Positions 46,174 to 55,975 of a stretch of 64,000 bases of DNA are shown piece by piece; position 1 is the first letter of the stretch; every line of letters begins with the position of its first letter. The DNA is from Scilla litardierei. Its lineage: Eukaryota; Streptophyta; Magnoliopsida; Asparagales; Asparagaceae. The translations under genes were made by a program, and so were the position numbers. The notes beneath the pieces were generated by a model. The model saw only the letters and a list, made by a program, of their open reading frames with translations, was not told the DNA's origin and did not search any database. The stretch is taken from positions 109,714,837-109,778,836 of the forward strand of contig CM061139.1 of assembly GCA_030789695.1 (NCBI GenBank). Direction: 5' to 3'.

Positions 46174-47591
46174 TGATTAGGGTTCAATATTGTATATTTT
46201 ATCCCTCATTAGATGGCATTTTATGCATAATTTGTATTCATTTTGGCTCCGATACGCGCATTTTGATGATATCACTTAATATTGGAGCTTACCGTTTTTA
46301 TATGCTTAAAACATAATTTTTCCAGCTTATTAGCATCTTCATCTTGGTCTTCTATTATTTTTCAGTTGAATTTCGTGAAGTCCCGATTCCAACGCATATT
46401 TTTCCAGAATTTTTGGAGGTCGGAGCAATTTACTACATTTTTAGAAGACAATGTGACTGTGCTGAAAATTTCTGGGCTAGAAAGTCTGCTTTTCCCCTCT
46501 TGTGCAGGATTCTGCTATCATTCCAGTATATATTTCGGCCTCCTGATATTTTTCAGTGATAGTACACTTTGTTACGGTTCCATCGCCGCCTGGAACACGT
46601 CATTCCGAGGTCGGATGATTTTTCTAGAATTTTTGCAAGACAGGGTGACGGTGCTGAAATTTCTGCAGATTTGGGCATTAGTTGCAGGTTTGGGCGCGGA
46701 TCCGACCCGTTTGGGCTGTTTTCAGACCCGAAATTCTGAGTCAATTTCTTGGGCTTTCCTCCCCTCTTTTTCCCTCATTCCTTCTTCCTCATTCTTCATC
46801 TTAGGGTTAGGGTTTTGGTGGAGCAACAAAGAAGCACGGAGGAGCATTTGGTTTGGGTTTTGTTCTTCATTGGAGATATTGGTGAACTCTTTCCATCTCC
46901 TTGTGTATTTTGATTTAGTGAATTGTAATGATAATGGATGATGTTTTTAGAAGTAAAAATCTCTCTTTTCTTGTTATAATGAGCTAGATCTTCTTCTTGT
47001 GTGGTTGTATGGTGATTTGTGTTTGCTTTGGCTTTGGTTTTCAATCTTGCATGTTTTAATGATTATGTGGTAGAATTGATGAGATATAATTTGAATTAGG
47101 GATCCTAGTAGGTGTCCCTAGAGTGGAGTTTGCCTAGTGGTACCATTCTTGTGTGCTTGGTTGTTTATTATCTCAATTTTTCATACCCTACTTTCATTGC
47201 ACACCAAGTGTTCGATAAAATGCCACATCCACCGATTGCGTTTTCCTTAGCCGGAAAGACAATTGAGTTATCCTCGGATTGAACCCATATGCTTAGCAAC
47301 CTCATTCCCACACACCACACAAGCTTCCTCGCCTATTTGCCTCTCCGATTCTCGAACCCTAGGATGTTGGTTTGGTAGATGGTTTCACACACATTTTCAC
47401 ACACTTCAACCCCGTTAGTGTAGTTGGTTGTTAACCGCCGTTACCCTTCCTACATCAATTGAATTTGTGATTGTAAAACGACTTGTCCCTGTGATCCGAC
47501 CCGGTCTCACCGGATATAAATTTATTACTTGACGTCCTCCTACACTTGGGAGTAGCGCTCAAGCATCACATACTTGAGACGCGTTCAAGCA
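46174..47591 (+). repeat. LTR 3 of the tandem element
   Basis: 1,418 bp. Ends GCGTTCAAGCA and is followed directly by CTCGACTGAG of LTR E, giving the right target duplication. Confidence 0.9.
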
Positions 47592-48728
47592 CTCGACTGA
47601 GAAGAACCTACTCGACCCGAGCATGCAGATCGACAATTTGAGGAGAAGCTCAGACCCCCTGACGACTCGACCGAGTAGGCAGGATACTCGACCGAGTAGC
47701 CTGTATCCATTTCAAGCAGCACAGCACCAGAATCCTGTCTGCTCGACCGAGTAGCCACCTGCTCGGTCGAGCAGCCGACGCGGCCAACGACAAGTGGGCC
47801 CCAGACTTCCCATATGTATTTAAGTCTTTTTTCCAGACTTTTTCCAGGTCGAAAACTTTTAGATAAATTTGGAGTTCTAGCTTTGATTTTTATTGAGAGT
47901 TCTAGATCAAGGTTTTGGATATTTTGTGCCGAAAAAAGTAAATGTTCGATTTTTATTTCTTTTAACTGCGTAAAATTTCTGGATCTGGATTTTCTCATCA
48001 TCATCTATTACGCTACTTACTTTCGGTACGTAAAGATCTCTACTTTCCTATTTTCTCTAATTGCAATTATGAAGTCCAATCTAAAAATCGCAGCTTTCTT
48101 TTTCCTATTTGCCATGTCTGAGTAATCTTATCTAGGGCTAATGGGTTAGCCCTATGATCACAAGAAAAAGATATGAAGCTAGGATTTTTTTGGTGGTGTT
48201 GGGAATAAAAGGGGAGTACTTTGGTTGATCCAGCCAATTCCATAGGAGAACTCGTACTGGAATCATGCCCACAGTCTGTGGAATTGATTAACTTAAGGAT
48301 TATCTTAAGGATTTAATTAGGGAGTTAGTGGATCCAACCAAGGCTCGTGACCATGCCCGGGTCGTGCCTTGAGGGGATCAACCGATGAACTATATCACTA
48401 AATTGACGGCTATCGCCATTGTGTCAAAGTACATAGAAGCTTCAATCCACGAGAGTGGTACGAGCTAAGGGACCAACCTCATAAACCCAGCGCAACTTAG
48501 GAACCCTAGCCTAACATCGACCTCTGACGGTCCTAGCGGTGATTCCTAAGGCCCTAGTTTCTTTATATTGAACCGACAACATCAAACCAACAATCTTCCA
48601 ACTGACTGCTAGTTCTTTCTGAGATCTAAAAATATTCTAAGACTCGTTACACCGTCACTGTCTCTATGGGATTCGACAATCTTTTATACTATAATTTGAC
48701 ACCGTCCGCTTGTGGATAAAACCCAGAA

Positions 48729-49200
48729 TCGACACCTAGGAACCATAAAGTGCTTGGCGACCATGACACCGCTAGGTGGCTTTAGTTGTAAGTTTTGGGC
48801 ACGTCACAACCCACCAAGCAGAACGAAAGACGGAAGTGAAGACGAGGGAAACTGGATCGTCCAAGTCGACGGTTCGGCCACAGCCGGAAGAGGGGCTGGA
48901 ATTATCATCCAAACATCCGCGGGTGACATATTTGAAAACACCCTTCGTTTCGATTTCCAAATCACTAATAATGTTGTGGAATATGAAGCGGCCATCAACA
49001 GACTCCGACTGGCTCGAGCCCTGGGGGCGAGAGTGGTCCAACTACTCAGCGACTCCAGCTTCATCGTCCATCAATTGAACGGGACCTTCGAAGCATGTGA
49101 CGACTCAATGCAGAGTTACGTGCAAGTCGCTAAAGCAGAGCTCGCCACATTCGCTCGGGTAGAAATTCATCACGTGCCAAGGTCGAAGAATCATTGAGCT
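48729..49200 (+). pseudogene. Tat element H: second (archaeal-type) RNase H
   Basis: The frame resumes after LTR E. It reads NWIVQVDGSATAGRGAGIII, FDFQITNNVVEYEAAINRLR, ARVVQLLSDSSFIVHQLNG and VEIHHVPRSKNH, then a stop followed by ADALSKLASS. The D..E..D pattern and VPRxxN.xADxLSxLA end are those of the additional RNase H that marks the Tat lineage. Core acidic residues are kept, and one stop near the C-terminus breaks the frame. Confidence 0.87.
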
Positions 49201-50570
49201 GACGCCTTGTCGAAGCTTGCATCGTCCTCCCACGCAGGAGTCGGTCGGACCATGTATGTATAACATCTACCACATCCCTGCAAACTGGCACAAGAACTGC
49301 CGAACCTCGATCAAAAGGCCACATGGATGGATCCAATAATCCGTTACCTAAACAGCGGGGAAAAATCGACCAACCCAGTGGACGCACGAAAGCATTAGCA
49401 GAAGGCCTACCAATTCGTCTTGCTAGATGGTTCATTGTTCAAAATATGATGGACCAGGTATGACATCTTCCACTATCTTAAATGCTTAGTCCAGCAGGAA
49501 GCGCACTACGTGATCCAGGAGATCCACGAGGACGACTGCATGAATCATTATGGAGAGAAATCCATAGCCCTGAAGGCCGTAAGACATGGGTATTTTTGGC
49601 CAGCAATATTCAAAGATGCCGTCGAATACGTTCGATGGTGCTCGACCTGCCAAAAGTTCTCAAAGATCAGCTCAGCTCCACCAACTGATCGGATCCCCAT
49701 CGTCAGTCCGGTCCCTTTCGCCAAATGGGGACTGGACCTCCTTGGACTATTCAGGCCAGCGAGTGGGAAACGGAAATATCTAATAATGGCTATCGACTAT
49801 TTCATCAAGTGGATCGAAGCGGTGCCTCTATCCCGAATCACCTGGAAGGAGGCTCGAAGCTTCATCTGAAAGTCTGTCGTCTGTCATTTTGGCATCCCAC
49901 AATCTATAGTAACAGACAACAGGACACAATTCAACATCACGGCTTTATAGACTTCAATGCAGAGTTGAAGATCAAGCTGCACTTTGCCTCCGTCGCCCAT
50001 CCCCAGGCGAACGGCTTGGCTGAGTCAGCCGACAAATCCATCCTCGGGCCCGTGCGGAAGAGAATAATTGGGTTCGAGGGAACTTGGTCGGACGAAATAA
50101 CCGGAATATTATGGTCATATAGAACGACCCACAAAACCTCAATGGGCAAAGCACCATTCATGTTGGCCTACGGATGCGAGGCTGTCATCCTTGTCGAGGT
50201 CAATGAGCGACCGCTTCGTCTCAAATACTTGGACGAAGAAAGAAACTCAGAGGGCCTCGAGCTCAACCTACAACTAGTGGATGAGGTCTGTGAACAGGCG
50301 TTAGTGACCATCATCGAACAAAAGGGGCGCATGGCCCGCTACTTCAACTCGAAAGTCCATGAACGCAGCTTTCGCATGGGCGACTTGGTGCTGCGTAAGG
50401 CCGCTTTCACTCCCGAGATCCTCAAGCAGGGGAAGCTCGCTGCAAAATGGGAAGGACCCTACACAGTGATCGATATACTCGGTCCTGCCACCTATCGACT
50501 CGCTACTTTGTATGATAGGGAACTTCATCATCCTTGGAACGTGGAACATCTGCAAAAGTATTATCAATGA
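49201..50570 (+). pseudogene. Tat element H: integrase
   Basis: Zinc domain: EIHEDDCMNHYGEKSIALKA and YVRWCSTCQKFSKIS (HHCC present, 49,515-49,670). Core: FAKWGLDLLG (D), IPQSIVTDNRTQF (D; Gly of DNGTQF lost) and, after a frameshift at ~49,925, HPQANGLAESADKSIL (E). The C-terminal part runs KAPFMLAYGCEAVILVEVNE, KWEGPYTVIDILGPATYRL and WNVEHLQKYYQ at 50,570. Stops at ~49,398, ~49,446 and ~49,867. It is the last gene of H, and no chromodomain follows, as expected for Tat. Confidence 0.88.
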
Positions 50571-50663
50571 TTGTACTAAAAGGGTAAAATGACCGTTCAT
50601 TTTTTATCCCATGCATGTTCACTATGAATGCAAAGTAGATCGTTCTTCGACATCAGTCGAAAT

Positions 50664-51205
50664 ACCCTCGTCGGCCGTAAGTCGAAGGTGCCTAGCCCCC
50701 TCGCCACTGAACGACCCTCGTCGGCCGTAAGTCCAAGGGGCCTCGCTCCTCGTCACTGAACTACCCTCGTTGGCCGTAAGTCGAAGGGGCCTTGCCCCTC
50801 ACCACCGAACGACCCTCGTTGGTCGTAAGTTGAAGGGGCCTCTCCCCTCGTCACTGAACAACCCTCGTCAACTGTAAGTCGAAGGGGTCTCGCCCCTCGC
50901 CATCGAACGATGCTCGTTGGCCGTAAGTCAAAGGGCCTCGCCCCTCGCCATCAAACGACGCTCGTTGGTCGTAAGTCGAAGGGGCCTCGCCCCTCGCCAC
51001 CAAACGACCCTCGTCGACCGTAAGTCGAAGGGGCCTTGCCCCTCGCTGCCGAACGACCCTCGAAGGCCGTAATTCAAAGGGGCCTCGCCCCTCGCTGCCG
51101 AACAACACTCGTCGGTCGTAAGTCGAAGGGGCCTCGCCCCTCACCACCGAACAACCCTCATAGGTGCATATACCGAAAGAGGCCCGCCCCTCTCTACCCA
51201 AAGAA
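50664..51205 (+). repeat. 49-bp tandem array in the 3' region of Tat H
   Basis: About eleven units of ~49 bp, consensus CCTCGTCGGCCGTAAGTCGA then AGGGGCCTCGCCCCTCGCCA and CCGAACGAC, 80-90% alike by eye. Each unit has the inverted words AGGGGCCT/CCCCT. Tandem arrays at this position are known from Tat elements. The 116-codon minus frame over it is an artefact. Confidence 0.88.
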
Positions 51206-51946
51206 GTGTGATTTCTGGTTTAAAAGGTTATATTCATTAAGTGAATATGCATAACCTATCCCTGACATAACTTGCCTAAGGATTTCTATGAAATCTCAAG
51301 TTAGGTCGTTGAAGGGACATACACATGCAGATATTCAGATAAGAAGGGAATGCGAATAAAGAAACAAAGTCGCAAATTTTTTTCTTCATTGATTCAAATC
51401 AAAGAAATTACAAAATTTGGAGTTACAGAAGGACTGCCTAAAAGGGAGGGGGAGCACTCCCTGACACCAAAACGCTGGTGAAAGCCTCCATCGGCTTCAC
51501 GAGCTTAGTCATGAGCTCGGTCTTCATCGAAGGCGCACCACGAGCTCTTCATAGGACGGCTCATGTATCCTAACTGGTGCAAACATGCCTAAATGGATCT
51601 AATGAGGAGTCAAGATCAGTTAGAAAGATACCTTAGAAAGAACAAGAAAACTCCGAAGGAGGCAACGAAGGAATCAAGCTTTTGAAATGAAAATGAAAGC
51701 TGAACAAGAAAATCTTTTCTCTTCACGTTCTTTTCTTTTATACGGAGGAGCCCAACAAACTGATGGTCAATGAGGGACACGTGTCTGAGACCGGTCTAAG
51801 AAGCGAGGAGGATCGATTCAGAAACGAAAGGTTTTGAGCGGCATAAATCAAATCAAACATTTTGACAACCATGCGCATTTAAGGAGATTACACATCATGC
51901 AGTCTCAATCAACGCATTTTCTGAGACACGAATGATGGGGGGTCAT
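51206..51946 (+). other. 3' untranslated region of Tat H
   Basis: No intact gene. On the minus strand 51,440-51,560 reads MKTELMTKLVKPMEAFTSVL followed by VSGSAPPPF and a stop, possibly the end of an antisense extra ORF like that at 59,200-60,853. A purine tract GATGGGGGG (51,934-51,942) precedes the LTR. Confidence 0.5.
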
Positions 51947-53436
51947 TGTTAGTGCCGGGTACGGATCATGAAAAGAATGTCTAGATACCCGACCCATTTC
52001 ATGCCTATGACCCGAAGTCCGTCATTAAGGCGGAGTAATACCCAGTTAAATTAACGACTCACTCGACCGTTAAGATCCCACTGATATTCAGGGGGAAGTT
52101 AATGAGACCGAGTAAATGGGTAGCCGTTATCACCAATCCCGGAGAAGATCCCGCCCAAATCAATAAGGGACGGTTAGTCGCCATCACCGGAGCAATGCTT
52201 ACAAATAACCGAAAAGACAATGGTAAAAGGGTTCGAACTTCCAAGGTACATGTTACGACCTAAAGATCGTGGGAGTTTGACTTCTCTCCCAGAACCACTA
52301 ATATACCTCACTGGCTCGCCCCTCCCGAACGGGCGGCCGACCCAACGTCGGGGTACCCCTCGCCTGAACTTCAGGGGCCTGTAGGGCGTCAGCCGATCCA
52401 AAAGTCCGAGCCTACGGGGGATGGGCGCACCTCGACTTGCCCCCCCGATAGAGGCGCTTAACTGCTCTCGCTCGGTCCGCCAGGAGCAGTGCGCTCGAGG
52501 CACGCCCAGACAGTGCAGCCTCGGATGTTGACAGAGGCACACCCGTTCCCCCTACCAGCGATCCAGGATCCCTACCCAGAAATGTGAACGGCTGGGCCAA
52601 ACACCCCCCCGATCAGGCCGGCCCGGCGGCTGCTCTCGGACCTAGCCATCGGGAAACGCTTTGCTAGATCCTTGGCCCATCGGACACGACAAACGACCTA
52701 GTATAAGGACGCGACTGACACTTACACCGACAGACCATCTGACAAAGCACCCACAGGCCGATGCGCCCCCTGACACTTAATGCTTTCGGCCCTGACACCC
52801 TGCCAAAAGCGCCCCTGGCCGTTGCGTCGTCTGACAAAAGCGTGGCTGACACTCCTGTTCCTGACATCCTCGTCTAAAGCTTCCACTGACAGCAGGGCCA
52901 GCTCAGCACGTCGAGTCAGCATGCCAGGTCAGCCCCACCTAACCGCCTCCCATCAGGTATAAATACCCCCTCACTTCTTACGGTGAGGGGGTTGGCAAAT
53001 TCACTCTCAATTCTCATTAATCACACACAAGAGCAAAGGTCGTCCATATCTTTGTTCTTCCACTCATAGCTCGTCACGCAAGGTCGGCTCACCCTCAGTC
53101 CGACTTGCATGCCTAGCCCCCGCTTTAAGTCCTATTACTGACTTAGGCACCAGAGAGGCTAAGGGTTGGATCCCCAACCCGGCCTTTCTGACGAGTTGCT
53201 CCTCGTGCAGGTTAGCTTGTCACCACGGTCGCGCTCACCCCTGACCTAGGTAGTTCGGCTCCCTCCTGCATCCCACCGGATTCGATACCGTGGTCAGCCT
53301 CCACCATAAGCTTTGTCTCATCACCCCTCTAATCCCCCGTCAATAGCCTACCCTAATCCTGTCATTAGCATAACCACTGTGCCATTGGTTTCCCCTTAAT
53401 ACAAATTCATTATACACGAGTTCCACCCCCAAAACA
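51947..53436 (+). repeat. Tat LTR shared by H (3') and G (5')
   Basis: TGTTAGTGCCGGG to CCAAAACA, 1,490 bp, with a purine tract on its left and a primer site (53,439) on its right. It therefore serves as the 3' LTR of H and the 5' LTR of G. TATAAATAC at ~52,959-52,965 is followed at once by a perfect 10-bp hairpin (52,965-52,974 with 52,983-52,992). The short ORFs inside are not supported. Confidence 0.82.
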
Positions 53437-53438
53437 AT

Positions 53439-53455
53439 TGGCGCCGTCTGTGGGA
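53439..53455 (+). promoter_or_regulatory. Primer binding site of Tat G
   Basis: TGGCGCCGTCTGTGGGA, the standard primer-site sequence of Tat-lineage elements, two bases after the LTR. I have not assigned the tRNA. Confidence 0.85.
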
Positions 53456-53910
53456 GAAGCGGCTGAGGCCGCCCGACAGGCCCTCCTGGACGACAAGATC
53501 GCCCGACGCCAACTTCGCTTCATTATTGCGGAACGTGAAAGGCTTTGGAAGGAGAATGAAGAGAACCAGGTGATCCCAGAGGTGTCGGCGACGGGCCGGT
53601 GATGCAAGGACGATTGCGGCCCGTCGCTCGCCAGGTCTCCACCTCGGGGGCGAAGTCCACCCTGCCGGCATCTTTCCCCTGACCGTTTGGACAAAGAAGC
53701 TGTTCGTCGACAACTCCGCTTCCTCGCCACCGAACGCGAAAGGCTCCTGAGGGAGAATTAGGAGCGGAGAGAGGTCCCGGGGGAGACGGCCGGAGGGCGA
53801 TGGCACTGGGATGACCATAGCCTGCCGACCGCCGAGTCCTCAACCCGCGGAAGAAGTCCCCCAGGAGACCGCTTCGTTATTCCCCGGGGCACGACGACCG
53901 TCAACTACCG

Positions 53911-55060
53911 ATGCGTGACCGGAGCCAAACCCCAGAATGGCAGAGAGGGCATGCACTAGAGCGCCCCGCCTATCCTGAGGAGGCTACGCCACTGGTGCGA
54001 TGGATCACGTCCGCCCCGAGACCCATCAGATTCAAAGGCCCCCACCTGGCCACCTACAGTGGAAGGGGCGACCCCCTCTCACACGTGCAACAGTACCGGG
54101 GGGCAATGGAGGTGCAGGATGTGGATGACGCGTTCCTGTGCCGGCTCTTCTCGCAAAGCCTAATGGACACGGCGTTGGATTGGTACTTCGGCCTACCAGC
54201 AAGATCCATTGGGAGCTTCGGTGAACTGTCCCATAAGTTCTGCCAAGAGTTCCGGGCCGGACGTACGAAGAAGAAGCCCTTGGACTACCTCAGCACGATA
54301 GTCCAAGGGGAAGGAGAGACGACTGCGAAATACCTGCGTCGCTTCCAGGAGGAAAGGCGGGCGGTGGTGACATGCGGCGATGAGGTGCTCATGCTAGCCT
54401 TCAAGACGGGACTGTGGACACAGAGCCTCCACAAATCCCTGCTCCGAGATCCTTCGAGCGACTACGAGGCGCTAGTCGCTATGGCAGAGAGGCATGCACT
54501 GGCCGAGGAGACTCTCGGCATGAAGAAACTGTTCCCTCCGGCGAAGCCGCCCCAAGATGAGCCTCGATCGCATCTACGACCTAGGCAAGAAGACGGGTCT
54601 CGGGGGCGCGACCAGCTGGCCCAACCCAGGTGCGACCCGACAGGGCGTCACCCGCAAGATCGCCCAGGCCCAGCCTGAGAGTTTACCCCAGCCCAATAGC
54701 CTGCCCGAGCCGTCCTGAGGCTCAAGGGGCCCCTACGGGACCACTACACGCAGCTCAACGCCCCTATAATAGAGGTGTTGGCCGCGGCGACAAGGGCCGG
54801 ACTGCTGCCAGAGCTGCCCAGAGAGATGAAGTCGGACCCGACGTAGCAGGATTTCCAAAAGTACTGCCGGTACCACCGGGACCACGGGCATGACACCGTT
54901 GACTACTTCACCCTCAAGAGGGAGATCGAGCGGCTGATCCAGGCAGGCCACCTCGGGGGCTTCGTCCGGGGCAGGAGAGCGGACAAAGAGGATGGGAACC
55001 ACCAGAGGGCGCGGAGAGCGGATCCTCCACCGCGTGGTGAGCGGAAGGAACCCCTCCCCC
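53911..55060 (+). pseudogene. Tat element G: gag
   Basis: The ATG at 53,911 opens a 255-codon frame. Its capsid core contains LATYSGRGDPLSHVQQYRGA, VDDAFLCRLFSQSLMDTALD, WYFGLPARSIGSFGELSHKF and LDYLSTIVQGEGETTAKYLR. After a stop at ~54,676 the frame goes on through stops to YCRYHRDHGHDTVDYFTLKR, EIERLIQAGHLGGFVRGR, the usual Tat Gag C-terminal zinc-like motif (CxxHxxHGHxT). The region 53,456-53,910 before it reads as diverged leader or N-terminal gag without a clear start. Capsid integrity is good and the C-terminal third is lost. Confidence 0.87.
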
Positions 55061-55071
55061 CGAAGCCGGTC

Positions 55072-55833
55072 ATGTGCATAAACACGATATGTGGTGGACC
55101 GTCCTCCGGAGGAGCTTCGTCGTCAAGCAAGAAGGCGTACGCGCGGCAAGTGATGACGGTGGGTCTCGGCGGGGACACGAGGGGGAGGAGGGTAGCCTAC
55201 CCTCCCATTACCTTTAGCGACGAGGATCTGGAGGGAATCGAGCTGCCGCATGACGATGCCATCGTCATCGAGACCCAGATTGGGACGGCCGTCGTCAGCC
55301 GCCTCCTGATCGACACTGGGAGCTCTTGTGACATCCTATTTATGTCGACAATCGAGAAGATGGGACTAAAGCAGGCGGACCTGAGACCTTGCATCGGGCC
55401 CCTCGTCGGCTTCACCGGCCACTCGAACCCTATCGTGGGGGTGATCACCTTACCAGTAACCCTCGGAGAAGAACCACGGGTTGTCACCCGTATGACGTTG
55501 TTTGTGGTTGTCAACATCACGTCGACGTATAACGGGATCATAGGGCGACCGTACATGGCGGCCATCGGAGCACTCCCTAACTTGCTCCACCAGATGGTCA
55601 AATTCCTGACCCCGCGAGGGGTGGGGTTAGTGCGGGGGAGCCAGAAGCTGTCCAGGAGCTGCTACATGGGATCGACCAAACACAAGGGTCCGGAGCAAAC
55701 CTTGTTGGCCGATCTCCTCTATGAGAGGGAAGATTTCTGCAACCGAGGGCCGACACCCGCTGAGGGAACCATAGAAGAACCCGGGGCCGCAGAGGAGGAC
55801 CAGACCTGCCGCGACCGTCCCAGCCCCCCTTGA
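55072..55833 (+). CDS. Tat element G: protease, followed by no RT
   Basis: A 253-codon open frame with the active site RLLIDTGSSCDILF (DTG kept), then IVGVITLPVTLGEEPRVVTR, YNGIIGRPYMAAIGALPNLL and MVKFLTPRGVGLVRGSQ. It matures Gag in the particle. The frame ends at 55,833, and instead of an RT the sequence passes within 150 bp into the tandem array. So this element encodes Gag and protease only, and would need RT and integrase from a partner such as H-type elements. Whether the 253-codon frame is translated as a Gag fusion is unclear because of stops upstream. Confidence 0.82.
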   Translation: MCINTICGGPSSGGASSSSKKAYARQVMTVGLGGDTRGRRVAYPPITFSDEDLEGIELPHDDAIVIETQIGTAVVSRLLIDTGSSCDILFMSTIEKMGLKQADLRPCIGPLVGFTGHSNPIVGVITLPVTLGEEPRVVTRMTLFVVVNITSTYNGIIGRPYMAAIGALPNLLHQMVKFLTPRGVGLVRGSQKLSRSCYMGSTKHKGPEQTLLADLLYEREDFCNRGPTPAEGTIEEPGAAEEDQTCRDRPSPP

Positions 55834-55975
55834 TGAGGGCGGTCTGATCCCTCCGAGGAACACGGAGCACCAATCGAAGTGTAACCAGAAGTTGTAAGTT
55901 TCGAATGAAATATCGTCCTCCCTTTGCATTTTCAAATCTCGCTATCTCCGCCTGAAAATTTCAGCTTAAGACACA

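Larger units (their letters stand above)
38365..47591 (+). mobile_element. Tandem LTR-internal-LTR-internal-LTR element
   Basis: Period 3,904-3,905 bp. LTRs at 38,365-39,782, 42,269-43,687 and 46,174-47,591 (TGATTAGGG...TTCAAGCA, 1,418-1,419 bp). Internal regions 39,783-42,268 and 43,688-46,173 (2,486 bp each). The whole block is flanked by CTCGA (38,360-38,364 and 47,592-47,596), which belongs to the host LTR E. Each internal region has an Asp-tRNA primer site, one gag-like ORF, a pyrimidine-poor AG-rich tract and a terminal purine tract, and no pol. One insertion followed by unequal exchange between LTRs explains the structure. Copies differ by about 1-2% by eye. Confidence 0.92.
37887..48728 (+). 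mobile_element. Family E LTR, apparently solo, split by a tandem element
   Basis: Left part 37,887-38,364 starts TGATGTGTCCATATTTT. The right part 47,592 to about 48,728 contains the palindrome cluster, CCGACGCGG...GTGGGCCCC, TATTTAAG, GGGCTAATGGGTTAGCCC and a TTTGACACCGTCCGCTTG end. Without the inserted array it would be ~1.6 kb. It lies between the two halves of Tat H coding sequence and has no internal region, so a solo LTR left by LTR-LTR recombination is the simplest reading. The right border is uncertain and I could not find a matching target duplication. Confidence 0.65.

Noticed and set aside
48712..48728. Exact right end and target duplication of LTR E
   Set aside because: I tried TGATG and CAGCC-type left flanks against the right side and found no convincing match, so the border is given as approximate.
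50664..51205. CRISPR array
   Set aside because: Units are contiguous 49-bp tandem repeats with no unique spacers, in plant retrotransposon DNA.
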